34,448 bases of DNA from Desulfobulbus sp. Its GTDB lineage: Bacteria; Desulfobacterota; Desulfobulbia; Desulfobulbales; Desulfobulbaceae. The stretch spans positions 1 to 34,448 of the forward strand of contig JAAYDD010000304.1 in NCBI GenBank assembly GCA_012729435.1, read 5' to 3'. Shown here one piece after another: positions 17,702-27,245 of the stretch. The notes under the pieces were generated by a model, which made no database searches, had not been told where the DNA came from, and saw only the letters and a program-made list of their open reading frames with translations. How positions within the stretch are numbered: the first letter of the stretch is position 1; every line of letters begins with the position of its first letter. The position numbers and the translations under genes were made by a program.

Positions 17702-20700
17702 ATGGCAACCAAACAGGAACTACATCTTGAAAGACTGAATCAGGAATACAGCAGGTTTGTCAAAGATCAGGTGCTGACCGAAGTCCAGTTAAATGAGATC
17801 ATTGACTTCTTTGAGGATCAGCATCGTCTTACCCGCACCTGCCTCCTGGGAACCGGCATTATCTGCGGTCTAGAGCTTTCACGCACCCTGAACACTGTCA
17901 CCCTCTCACCCGGTGTGGCTGTAACGACCGACGGCGATCTGCTTCGCCCCCCGCTGCAAACCTACCGCTACTTCACAGTCTACACGCCGCCGGACAACAG
18001 CCACTATGATCCGTTTTATTACCGGTCCGGGGCAACGGAAAAGATGCTCACCCTCTACCAGCTGCTGACCGAGGAAGAGAAAAATGCCCTGAACAGTCAG
18101 GAGTACCAGCCCATCACTGAGCTGAACGCCGTCATCTCCGGCTGGGTGGCGATACTGTATCTCGAATACTATGTCAAAAATCCGGTCCGGTGTACAGCGA
18201 CCGACTGTGACAATCTTGGCGTCCGGCAGAAGGCCACACCCAAACTCCTCATTTGCTCCAGAGAGGACATGGACAAGCTCATCCACAAGGATGCGGATGA
18301 GACCATTGGCGATGATCTCTATCAGAAGTACTACGAGGCCTATACACAGTACTTCAAGATCCCGATCATCAAGCCAAAGCGGGTGCTCTTCGGCACCGCC
18401 GCCACCCAGAACAGCATCACTCTGGCCAAGACCTACTTTGCAGCAGCTAAAGACGGCACCGCTGCTTTGACTGCTGCGCTCAGGGACCTGTACAAGGCCT
18501 TTCAGCTGCTGATTGACCCGGATCAGAGGTTCCAGATTGATACACTGACAAGAAACCTGAGCCAGATTCTCAGCACCGGTACTGATATCTTTGCAGCCCA
18601 GTACACCTATGACTTTTACAAGGATGTGGTCGCAGCATACAACGAGCTGCGCGAAATACTGTACAACACGGCCTTTGAATGTCAGCCGAATCTCTACGCC
18701 TTTCCCAAGCACATCATGCTGGGAGCCCCCGGTATCAGGTACGACCTGGAACCGCCGGCTTACCGCCATCAGTTCTATCCCTCACCGGCCGTCAGTACCA
18801 ACAGGAGCAAAGTTGAGGCGGCTGCCAGCATGCTGAACAGGCTCAGGCTGCTGATCGAGACCTTTAAGCCTCAGGTGGTTGAAAAAATCCGAATCACACC
18901 CAGCCGGGATTACAATCATGAACTTGCCGAGCGCGCCATCCCCTTTTATTATGCGGATATCAGACGCCTGGCACCGGCGTGGAGCCACAGAAAGAATCTG
19001 AGAAATCAGGTGAAGCACAACCTCTCCTACAATGCCGGACAGTACGCTCCCCCCGTCCCGGAGGAGACCCTCAACCCGCTTGACTACGATATCGACCCGT
19101 ACGATTTCTTCCGTATCGAAGGACATATGGGCCGACCGTTTCGGGATGTCCTGAAGGAGCTGAACGAACTGCGAACCACAAAAGAAATCCCCTTTGATCT
19201 CGTCGCCGTTCGTCTTGGTGACGCAAAACTCTCCGACATCGATCTCAACGACTTCTCCTGTCACTTTGACGATCTGAACACCATGCTCAAGATCTTTCAG
19301 GCTGACATGAACTGTATCATCGCCGAAGGGGTTACGTTTTTTTCCGGTTTCACGACAAGTCCCGATAAACCGCATGTCAATATGGAAAAAGCCGACGAAT
19401 CGCCGGTGACGCATCCATGGCAAATCAGTGAAGAACAGTTCGTTTCTGCCACAAGACCGGCACAAACACTCCGGCCTGAGCAAGAACCGGTAAGCCGGAC
19501 GGTCATACCGGAAAGAAAAGGTCTGCAGACCATGAGTCAGCCCCTGTTCGCCGATCCGGCCACGCTGCCTCTCTTTTCAACGAAACGTTTTGCAGGAGCC
19601 TATATCACCAGCGATGAACAAAGCATCGGCAGGTATATGATACAGGCCATGGAACGTGAGCCTGCTTCGGCTGACGACTTTGTTGAAAAAACACGCAGCC
19701 GGGCTATGGCTGCCAATGCACTTGTCGGCCTGTCCACAGATGACCAGTTTGTTCTGTTTGAGTACCCGACACAGATTATCGGGCATCTCAACGCCCTCCA
19801 GCAGTTCATCCCCTCTTCGCTTGACCGCATCACCGCAGATCTCATCAGAAGGTACCGGGAATTCAACCGGACCTTTTATAACCTCCTGAAAGCCGTATCC
19901 GTCCGGCTGCAAAACCACTTCACCACCCCCGGATATGTACAACTGGGTTATGAGACAAAGTACCTGAACATGCTCGACACCCTCAGCCAGATCAGCTGTA
20001 ATGACGAAAAACTTGAGGTGATTTTCAGCGAGATAGAACAACGCAAAGCAACTCTTCTCGAACGACTCTCCTTTACCCTTTTCCGTCGGCAGCATCCCGG
20101 TCTGGAACATAAAGGCGGAACACACCGCGGCGGAACCTTTGTTCTGGTCTATGCGGACACACCGGCCATAACCGGTCCCCAGGCAATCAATATCCGTGCC
20201 ATTGACAGCGATAACCGGCAAGACAATGACTCACTTCAAAAAGTACGCAAGGAATCCACTCCCTCACCCTATCAGGATGCGGAAACCTTTGTCCGCTACA
20301 TTGCAAGTAATGCCGATACCGTGAATACGGAACGTGAACTGGCCCGCTTCCTCGAAGCCCACGGGGTCCGCGCCGACACTCCCGGTGCCCGGTCTCTCAT
20401 CAGAGAAGTGCAGCAAAAAACAAAAGAACTCACAGCGGCTCTCCAGGAAGGAGTCATTGAATCCGAACAGGCTGTCATTGTTGCCGACTTCTGCCTCCCC
20501 TACCTCTGCTGTTCCGACTGTCCGCCAACAGCCTTTATCATTCACAGAGAGAAGAGGATTCTCGCACTGCCGACCGCCCTAGCCTGTGCTGCGGATGCTC
20601 CCATACCCTTTAGTCTGTACTCTCCGAAGGGAGCGATCATCGGTTCAGCCGAAGCACCGATGGCAATCACTCAAGGGGAAAACCCGACCTTTGATCCCGG

Positions 20701-21625
20701 AAAGGTTCCCGCCAGTCAGATCGGCAAACCCATTACCTTTACCCTTGACGGTGATACAACCGACTGTGTGATCGCTGTCAGAAAGCCGCTTACCCTGCAA
20801 CTCTCCGCGGAAGTCCGATCATCAGACCGCACCGGTGTTGTTATTGTCTACACCAACCGCACGGATGAGGGGCAGTCCGGTGAGAATACGTACATCTGGA
20901 CATTCAACGACAGAAGCACGGAAACAACACGGGGAAAAGTGCAGCTGGTCAAAACCTTTAATCGCGAAGGTCTGGCTGCAGCGGGGATTACCACGGTTGT
21001 TGCGACCGTAACCGTCCTTGACGACCCGTGCAACTCCACTGCCACCGTCAGCGTGAGGGTGCCGGAACCTGTAGCTGATACATGTCAGGATACTGTTCTT
21101 GATTTTATTACTGCGGCAACCAACACGCTCACCTCCGATACATTTAGAGCTCTGCTGGACAGCATCAATCAACCCGATATCATGAGGCTGTATGCAGACT
21201 TGCTTCAATTGCTTGATCGTGCCGTCACAACGGTCAAAGAAAACGATCCGGGTCTTCGTGAAAAGGCTCTCCAGCAGGCAAGCGAACTCCTGCAGCAGGT
21301 CTATCCGTTCAAATTCCCAAGAGACGTGCCCGAACAGTTGCCGCGTGCTCTTGAAGAGTTCCTTCGTATCCTGCTGATGCTCATGCTCAACCTCGTACGG
21401 TGCGATGAGAAACTCTCTGACATCGCTTTACGAATTATACTGGAGAATCTGGACAGATTTGTTGAACAGACCAACTGGCTGCACACCTACTATCCGCAGC
21501 TGGATGCCAACGATATCCTCCAGGGAGCCATCAAGGAGTATGAGGCCAGCCTTGTCTCCCAACATGCCGATATAATACGAGAAAGACTACAAAGAGTACT
21601 GGAAACTCTTGATCTGTTTACCTGA
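17702..21625 (+). CDS. Large 1307-aa eCIS-locus structural protein of unknown function, with possible Ig/PKD-like segment near the C-terminus
   Basis: Long ORF co-directional with the operon, between Pvc12-like and tape-measure genes. Segment ..VIVYTNRTDEGQSGENTYIWTFNDRSTETTRGKVQLVKTFNREGLAAAGITTVVATVTVLDDPCNSTATVSVRV.. resembles a PKD/Ig-like fold. Confidence 0.8.
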   Translation: MATKQELHLERLNQEYSRFVKDQVLTEVQLNEIIDFFEDQHRLTRTCLLGTGIICGLELSRTLNTVTLSPGVAVTTDGDLLRPPLQTYRYFTVYTPPDNSHYDPFYYRSGATEKMLTLYQLLTEEEKNALNSQEYQPITELNAVISGWVAILYLEYYVKNPVRCTATDCDNLGVRQKATPKLLICSREDMDKLIHKDADETIGDDLYQKYYEAYTQYFKIPIIKPKRVLFGTAATQNSITLAKTYFAAAKDGTAALTAALRDLYKAFQLLIDPDQRFQIDTLTRNLSQILSTGTDIFAAQYTYDFYKDVVAAYNELREILYNTAFECQPNLYAFPKHIMLGAPGIRYDLEPPAYRHQFYPSPAVSTNRSKVEAAASMLNRLRLLIETFKPQVVEKIRITPSRDYNHELAERAIPFYYADIRRLAPAWSHRKNLRNQVKHNLSYNAGQYAPPVPEETLNPLDYDIDPYDFFRIEGHMGRPFRDVLKELNELRTTKEIPFDLVAVRLGDAKLSDIDLNDFSCHFDDLNTMLKIFQADMNCIIAEGVTFFSGFTTSPDKPHVNMEKADESPVTHPWQISEEQFVSATRPAQTLRPEQEPVSRTVIPERKGLQTMSQPLFADPATLPLFSTKRFAGAYITSDEQSIGRYMIQAMEREPASADDFVEKTRSRAMAANALVGLSTDDQFVLFEYPTQIIGHLNALQQFIPSSLDRITADLIRRYREFNRTFYNLLKAVSVRLQNHFTTPGYVQLGYETKYLNMLDTLSQISCNDEKLEVIFSEIEQRKATLLERLSFTLFRRQHPGLEHKGGTHRGGTFVLVYADTPAITGPQAINIRAIDSDNRQDNDSLQKVRKESTPSPYQDAETFVRYIASNADTVNTERELARFLEAHGVRADTPGARSLIREVQQKTKELTAALQEGVIESEQAVIVADFCLPYLCCSDCPPTAFIIHREKRILALPTALACAADAPIPFSLYSPKGAIIGSAEAPMAITQGENPTFDPGKVPASQIGKPITFTLDGDTTDCVIAVRKPLTLQLSAEVRSSDRTGVVIVYTNRTDEGQSGENTYIWTFNDRSTETTRGKVQLVKTFNREGLAAAGITTVVATVTVLDDPCNSTATVSVRVPEPVADTCQDTVLDFITAATNTLTSDTFRALLDSINQPDIMRLYADLLQLLDRAVTTVKENDPGLREKALQQASELLQQVYPFKFPRDVPEQLPRALEEFLRILLMLMLNLVRCDEKLSDIALRIILENLDRFVEQTNWLHTYYPQLDANDILQGAIKEYEASLVSQHADIIRERLQRVLETLDLFT

Positions 21626-21633
21626 ACACTGCC

Positions 21634-23184
21634 GTGACCGCTGCACACTACATCATCCATCGCATCAATCTCGAGATCGAGGCACCGGACGAAGGGGAGG
21701 CCGTCCGCCTGCAGGATGAAGCAGCGCGCATCTTTCATAACTGGATTCTTCCTGAGCTTGAGGAACTGCTGGACCGGCTGGTTCCGCCTGAAACAGTTGT
21801 CCGCCTTGACACGCTTGATCTTGCCCTTGATACCCTTGATGCGGAGACCTTTGCCAAAGAGTTCGGCAGTTCTGTGCTTGATGCGCTGGAAGAGAAGTTT
21901 GAGCATGTTATCGGTACCGCACTTGGCAAGACCGGCAGAGAGCCGAACGAACAGCACATGGTGCAGCCACGTATCCATGCTGTACCTGGCAAAACCGACG
22001 AAGAATCCGACGAACACCCCAGGGTGCTGACACCGGGGAAACGGACCTTTGACACCTTTCTTCATTTTCTTGAAACAGGTCAACTACCCTGGTGGAGCAG
22101 AAGAACGTTTGATTTTCTGGCTGAGGACACGCTGGATATGCTGCTGGTGCACATACAACAGCAGAGATCAGAGGCAGCCTCATCACTGCTGGCGCTCTTC
22201 ATGGCAAACATCTCTGCAGTACAACGACTGCTTCTCCAGTTTCCTTTTACCTTTGTCCAGCGTCTCATCCGCCTGCTGGTAGAACCACGGACAAGTGGCA
22301 CACACCAAAAAACCCGGGCTGATCATCGTATTGACACCCTGCTTCACTCCTGGGCTGCACATCCTGAAAAACTGACTCCACCGGTTGTCGTCAAAGAGAC
22401 GGATAAACTGCGCTCACTTATCCGCTGGTTACTCTCGGCTCAAAACGAACACCCGCCCGCATCCATACAATCGGCACCTCTTCTCTCGGCCGCTTCCCTG
22501 GGGCAGCTGAACAGTACAGAAGAGACTGTCAACAGACTGCAGCACAAAAAAACAGCCAGAAGGAGCCGGCTCTCCATCAAGGAGGCAGACAACTTCATCG
22601 CTGATGAAGAGAAGCGGCAGTCTCCGGAGACGGGTGAAGACGCTCAACAACCGCCGGCCCCGCCAAAGTCAGCTGCAGAAGACGGCATATATGTTGATCA
22701 TGCGGGCCTTGTTCTTCTTCATCCGTTTTTCGAATATTTTTTTCAGGAGTTCGATCTTCTTCATGATCAGCACTTTCGCGATACCGAGGCCCGCAATCTT
22801 GCTGTCCACCTCCTGCACTTCCTGGCAACAGGACAGGAGCGACCGCCGGAACACACGCTGACGCTGGAAAAATTTCTCTGCGGGCTGGATCCGTCCGATA
22901 CTGTGCCCCGCTTCATTCAGCTGACACCTCGCATGCACAAGGAGGCCGATACACTCCTGCGGGCTGCCATAGGTCATTGGAAGATCTTAAAAAACACCTC
23001 ACCGGCAGGGTTGCGTGAGGGTTTTCTCCAGCGCCCCGGTAAACTCATTGTCAACACCTTTGAAAACCGACTGCTTGTTGAACCGCAAAGCCATGACCTG
23101 CTGCTCAACTACCTCCCCTGGGGACTTGGGATCATCAAACTGCCCTGGCTGACCGCGCCGCTGCTCGTCGACTGGTACAGTTAA
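21634..23184 (+). CDS. Contractile injection system tape measure protein (CIS_TMP-like, Pvc14 position)
   Basis: 516 aa, GTG start; N-terminal HYIIHRINLEIEAPDEGEAVRLQDEAARIFHNWILPELEELLDRLVPPETVVRLDTLDLALDTLD characteristic; C-terminal ..GLVLLHPFFEYFFQEFDLL..NRLLVEPQSHDLLLNYLPWGLGIIKLPWL. Confidence 0.92.
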   Translation: MTAAHYIIHRINLEIEAPDEGEAVRLQDEAARIFHNWILPELEELLDRLVPPETVVRLDTLDLALDTLDAETFAKEFGSSVLDALEEKFEHVIGTALGKTGREPNEQHMVQPRIHAVPGKTDEESDEHPRVLTPGKRTFDTFLHFLETGQLPWWSRRTFDFLAEDTLDMLLVHIQQQRSEAASSLLALFMANISAVQRLLLQFPFTFVQRLIRLLVEPRTSGTHQKTRADHRIDTLLHSWAAHPEKLTPPVVVKETDKLRSLIRWLLSAQNEHPPASIQSAPLLSAASLGQLNSTEETVNRLQHKKTARRSRLSIKEADNFIADEEKRQSPETGEDAQQPPAPPKSAAEDGIYVDHAGLVLLHPFFEYFFQEFDLLHDQHFRDTEARNLAVHLLHFLATGQERPPEHTLTLEKFLCGLDPSDTVPRFIQLTPRMHKEADTLLRAAIGHWKILKNTSPAGLREGFLQRPGKLIVNTFENRLLVEPQSHDLLLNYLPWGLGIIKLPWLTAPLLVDWYS

Positions 23185-23202
23185 ATTCTCCTGGATACGG
23201 CC

Positions 23203-26200
23203 ATGAAAGAAACTGCCAAAATCCCGCCGGCCGTCAACCGGCAGCCCCGCCATTCAGGTACCCGACAATGGTTTTTTGCACCTGAACAACAAAGCGGCTT
23301 TTTTGCGCCGACACCGGTGCGACCAAAACTTAAGGTCGGCAAACCGGGTGATATATACGAGCAGGAGGCAGAGGCCATGGCGGACCGGGTGGTCAACCGG
23401 ACAAACAGCCTCACCCCTGTGGCAGGTGCTGATCCGGAAAAACGCCTTGATCGCCGTGAACAGGAAACACAGGGAGATGACCGCATCCTCCGTCAGCCGT
23501 TTTTTGAAAGCGAGGCAGATGACGGTGAAACTCTCCAGCGTTTTTACCGCGAAGTCGAAGAAGGCGAGAAAATCTTCCGCAGTGAAGATGACCTGCCGGC
23601 CGGCATGAGCAAAGGCGAGGCGATCGTGGCCATTGCCCGTTCAAAACTCGGCAAAGTAAAAGCCAAACAGCCGGAGGGCAGTGACGGCGGCCGGCATCTT
23701 CGCTACGGACACGACCTGCTCCTGGAGATCTTTCAGCTGAGTGCCCCGGGCGTCTGGGATGACGATGTTATCAGGTACATCGGGCCCGGCCTGCCTTCCT
23801 GGTGCGGTATCTTCGCCACCTACTGCATCAAAAAGGCCGGTATCGACATCGGAAACTGGCAGATGGGCAAAGGCGTCACGGCCTACGGCACACTCAAACC
23901 CACGGACAGCCCGCAGCCCGGTGATATCGGCTACATTGATCAACCCTACCAGCATCACTGCATTATCAGCAAGGTGGAGGGTGACAGCATCGAATCCATT
24001 GACGGAAACAGCGGTCTGTTCAGTGAGATCACCGAAAACAAACGCTCCCGCACAGCCTACACCGGTTTTTTCACCGCTCTCCACAACACTGCCACAGTTC
24101 AAAAAAAAGAAAAGGAAGAGAGCTCAACAAAACCTGCTCCTGATCTTGAAAGCGCACTACAGGCTCAAAAGGGCCGGGGTGAAGCGCTCGACAGTACAAC
24201 CCGAGAGACCATGGAATCAGGTTTCGGAGCTGAATTTGGTGGTGTTCGCATCCACACGGACACTGAGGCCGCCAACCTCAGCAACACCTTAAACGCCCGG
24301 GCCTTCACCCACGGCAACGACATCTACTTCAATGAAGGGGCCTACAAGCCGGAAACCTCGGCCGGAAGACACCTGCTTGCCCACGAACTGACCCACACTC
24401 TGCAGCAGCGTGACGGCCTGCAACCGATGATCAACAGGGCCTCCAACTCTGCAAGCTCCGGTACCCCGGCAATTGATTTCACCAACAAGACCATCACCAT
24501 CAAAAAACTGTATCTTCCCAAACTCAAGGGCCGCAATAAAAACCTGATCGGTACATCGGTTACGCGCAAACATAACTATAAACGGAAAGATTCGTATAAG
24601 GATACGGCGACCAGTTCCAGCAAAGCCCAGGACGTGGTGTGGAAAACCGGTGTTGAGCCCACTGTGGCAGCCGAGGTGGAGAAACTGACGCAAAAGGCGG
24701 CAAAAAGTCAGGCGTATGATGCGAGTACCAACGCCTACTACTTAAAATGGGGATCCCTGAAACTGATCGGCTCCAAAGAGACCATAGTCAAAAACGCACT
24801 GATACCGCTCTGGAACAAGACCGGCAAGGCTTCAGCCTATGACGTGGACCATGTCAAGGAACTGCAACTTGGCGGTGAAAACTCCCTTGATAACATGGAG
24901 CTGCTCAACTTCTCCGCCAATCGCGCCTCAGGATCAGCGGTGAAGAGGACCATTGAGATTGCAGTCAACACATTTCTTGCTTCCGAAAAGGCGAAAAAAC
25001 AGGCTGACGATGCCCGAAAAAAGCTGCCCAGTCTCGAAACAGCCAAAACCACCTATGACATCACCTTCAGCAGTGTTGGTTATGACGATGCCAAGGCCAA
25101 CTTCAGTAAAGGGGCACTGGGTGATGACTACTGGTCAAAGAAAGATATAGCGGACAATGCAGCACACCTCAAACAGTTCAGACCCATGACCGCCAGCCAG
25201 ATTGCGGCGGCCAAAGGCACTGAAAACGACCCGATTATCTACACCTCCGAGGCGGGCGGCACTGGCCTGCGCAAAGCAGATCTTGAAAAAATTAAAGGCA
25301 TCACGGTCAGCAAGTTCAACTTTCCCGAAACTTCAACCGGTGAAAAGGCAGGCGATATTGAACTGACCATCACGCCTCCTTCCGTGGTTAACGGCGATAT
25401 CAAGGTGCCGATTCCCATCTACAAGATGGATGGGATCGTGTTCGGCGGCCACATGCCCCGACGCGGCAGCAAAAAAGGTCAGGGCGGACTGGAAAAAATT
25501 CTGAGCAGACTGGAGATCAACGGGCTCAGTCCTGCGGAGCTGGATACGGTTGATTTCGTTCCCGGGATCGGTCTTGTTGTACGCGGCCGGATTCAACCCA
25601 CACTTGATATTCTCGAAGGCGTTGAACTCGACTTTTTCCTGGAAGGAGACAGCTTCGGCATCAGTAAAACCATCACTGCCGGTGAGATCAAACTGCCGCC
25701 GCCGTTCAAGATCAACACGGCGCTTATCACCATCGGTGCGGGCAACAAGGGGATTTTTGTTGAAGGCAACGTACTCTTTGAAATAAGCAGACTCGGCACC
25801 GGTACAATTTCAGGCCTTGGCAGAAGTAACGGCGACTTCGGCATCCGAGGCCGTTTTGATTTTGACCCCAAGCTCTTCAAAAGAGGAGCCGCCTCCATTG
25901 AGGTTGAGTACAACAACAAACAGGGCTGGGCTGCCAGGGGTGAGCTCCAGATCGACAAAGGTGCGGTCAGGGGCATAGACTCGGCGAAGATCGCCGTTGC
26001 CTACGCCAACAGACAACTGACGGCCAACGGTACCGCCAAGGTGGCTCTCAAAGGGGTTGATGAAGTGACCCTTGCCATCAGGTTTGGTGAAGAGATTTCG
26101 GAGATTGAGGGTGCGATCAAAATCGGCAAACTCCCCGGCATCAAGGAAGGGACCGGCCGGCTTAAACTCATCAAAAAAGACAATGACTACGACTTCAGCG

Positions 26201-27225
26201 GGGCCGGCAAGATCACACCCGATATCCCCGGCCTCTCCACCCAGGTTGACTTCGAATTTCATAACGATATCTTCCTCGTCGACGCCCGGGTCGCCTATAA
26301 CAAGGACCGGCTCAAAGGAACACTCAACCTCGGCATCACCAACCGGGCCATTGATGCTGAAGGCAATCCGACCGGTGAGGCTCTTCCGGATTACAAGGTC
26401 TATGGCAAAAGCTCTCTGGAGCTGAGGATCACAGATAAACTGGTGGTCAATGCCGGGGTCAACCTGCTTGAAAACGGCGAGATTGAGGTCACCGGCGGCA
26501 TCAGGCTGCCGCAACGATTTGAGGTGGTTCCCAAACTGTTCAGTGTGGTCAACAAGCCGCTGATCACGGTTCCGTCCATCCATATACCGCTGTTCGGCAT
26601 CCCCCTCGGGATCACAACCATTGGCATTGAGGCCGTCATCTCGCCCAGACTGACGGCCAGCGTGCAGATCGGCCCCGGCAGTCTCGTGAACGTCGGTGCC
26701 GAGATCACCTATAATCCGGCGCATCCTGAAGCGATGTCCATCACCGGTGGTGCTGACTTCGAGTTTATCGCCGAAGCCGGCATTACCGCCGGCGTTGACT
26801 TCGGCCTTTCAGCGAGTATCGGCATTGCCTCGCTGACCGGCGGCATTGATCTCGAAGCCTTTATCAAGGCGGCGGCCAAACAACCGGTTTTCCACACGGA
26901 ACTCTCGTACTCGCCTGCATCCGGTTTTGAGCTGAACGGGCTCGTCAATGCCAAGGTAGCGGCAGTTCTCGGCTTCAGCGGCAATCTGTTTGTCCGGGCC
27001 TCGGCCGGAGTCTGGCCGTTGAAGATCTCCAAGACCTGGAGATGGCCGATATTCAAAAAAGAGGTGGACACCGGTCTGGAGATAGGGTTTGAGTTTCCGT
27101 TCGCCTATAAGGACAACAAGGCTGATGTGTCCTTTGAAAACCTGCAGTTCACCTATCCCAGTCTCAATGATCTGACGGGTAAAGTCCGGGAGAAGATCGT
27201 TGATCCGCTGGTTCATGAATTCTGA
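23203..27225 (+). CDS. Candidate multidomain eCIS effector: cargo-like leader, CHAP/NlpC-like module, DUF4157 (eCIS core domain, HELTH), HNH-like nuclease motif, long repetitive beta-rich C-terminus
   Basis: 1340 aa. Leader FFAPEQQSGFFAPTPVRPKLKVGKPGDIYEQEAEAMADRVV; PSWCGIFATYC (Cys201)..HHCIIS..IDGNSG; FGAEFGGVRIHTDTEAANLSNTLNARAFTHGNDIYFNEGAYKPETSAGRHLLAHELTHTLQQ (His394-His398); DVDHVKELQLGGENSLDNMELLNFSANRASGS (Asp547 onward); residues ~690-1340 beta-rich. Confidence 0.9.
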   Translation: MKETAKIPPAVNRQPRHSGTRQWFFAPEQQSGFFAPTPVRPKLKVGKPGDIYEQEAEAMADRVVNRTNSLTPVAGADPEKRLDRREQETQGDDRILRQPFFESEADDGETLQRFYREVEEGEKIFRSEDDLPAGMSKGEAIVAIARSKLGKVKAKQPEGSDGGRHLRYGHDLLLEIFQLSAPGVWDDDVIRYIGPGLPSWCGIFATYCIKKAGIDIGNWQMGKGVTAYGTLKPTDSPQPGDIGYIDQPYQHHCIISKVEGDSIESIDGNSGLFSEITENKRSRTAYTGFFTALHNTATVQKKEKEESSTKPAPDLESALQAQKGRGEALDSTTRETMESGFGAEFGGVRIHTDTEAANLSNTLNARAFTHGNDIYFNEGAYKPETSAGRHLLAHELTHTLQQRDGLQPMINRASNSASSGTPAIDFTNKTITIKKLYLPKLKGRNKNLIGTSVTRKHNYKRKDSYKDTATSSSKAQDVVWKTGVEPTVAAEVEKLTQKAAKSQAYDASTNAYYLKWGSLKLIGSKETIVKNALIPLWNKTGKASAYDVDHVKELQLGGENSLDNMELLNFSANRASGSAVKRTIEIAVNTFLASEKAKKQADDARKKLPSLETAKTTYDITFSSVGYDDAKANFSKGALGDDYWSKKDIADNAAHLKQFRPMTASQIAAAKGTENDPIIYTSEAGGTGLRKADLEKIKGITVSKFNFPETSTGEKAGDIELTITPPSVVNGDIKVPIPIYKMDGIVFGGHMPRRGSKKGQGGLEKILSRLEINGLSPAELDTVDFVPGIGLVVRGRIQPTLDILEGVELDFFLEGDSFGISKTITAGEIKLPPPFKINTALITIGAGNKGIFVEGNVLFEISRLGTGTISGLGRSNGDFGIRGRFDFDPKLFKRGAASIEVEYNNKQGWAARGELQIDKGAVRGIDSAKIAVAYANRQLTANGTAKVALKGVDEVTLAIRFGEEISEIEGAIKIGKLPGIKEGTGRLKLIKKDNDYDFSGAGKITPDIPGLSTQVDFEFHNDIFLVDARVAYNKDRLKGTLNLGITNRAIDAEGNPTGEALPDYKVYGKSSLELRITDKLVVNAGVNLLENGEIEVTGGIRLPQRFEVVPKLFSVVNKPLITVPSIHIPLFGIPLGITTIGIEAVISPRLTASVQIGPGSLVNVGAEITYNPAHPEAMSITGGADFEFIAEAGITAGVDFGLSASIGIASLTGGIDLEAFIKAAAKQPVFHTELSYSPASGFELNGLVNAKVAAVLGFSGNLFVRASAGVWPLKISKTWRWPIFKKEVDTGLEIGFEFPFAYKDNKADVSFENLQFTYPSLNDLTGKVREKIVDPLVHEF

Positions 27226-27245
27226 CAGAACGACTCTTCTTTGCT

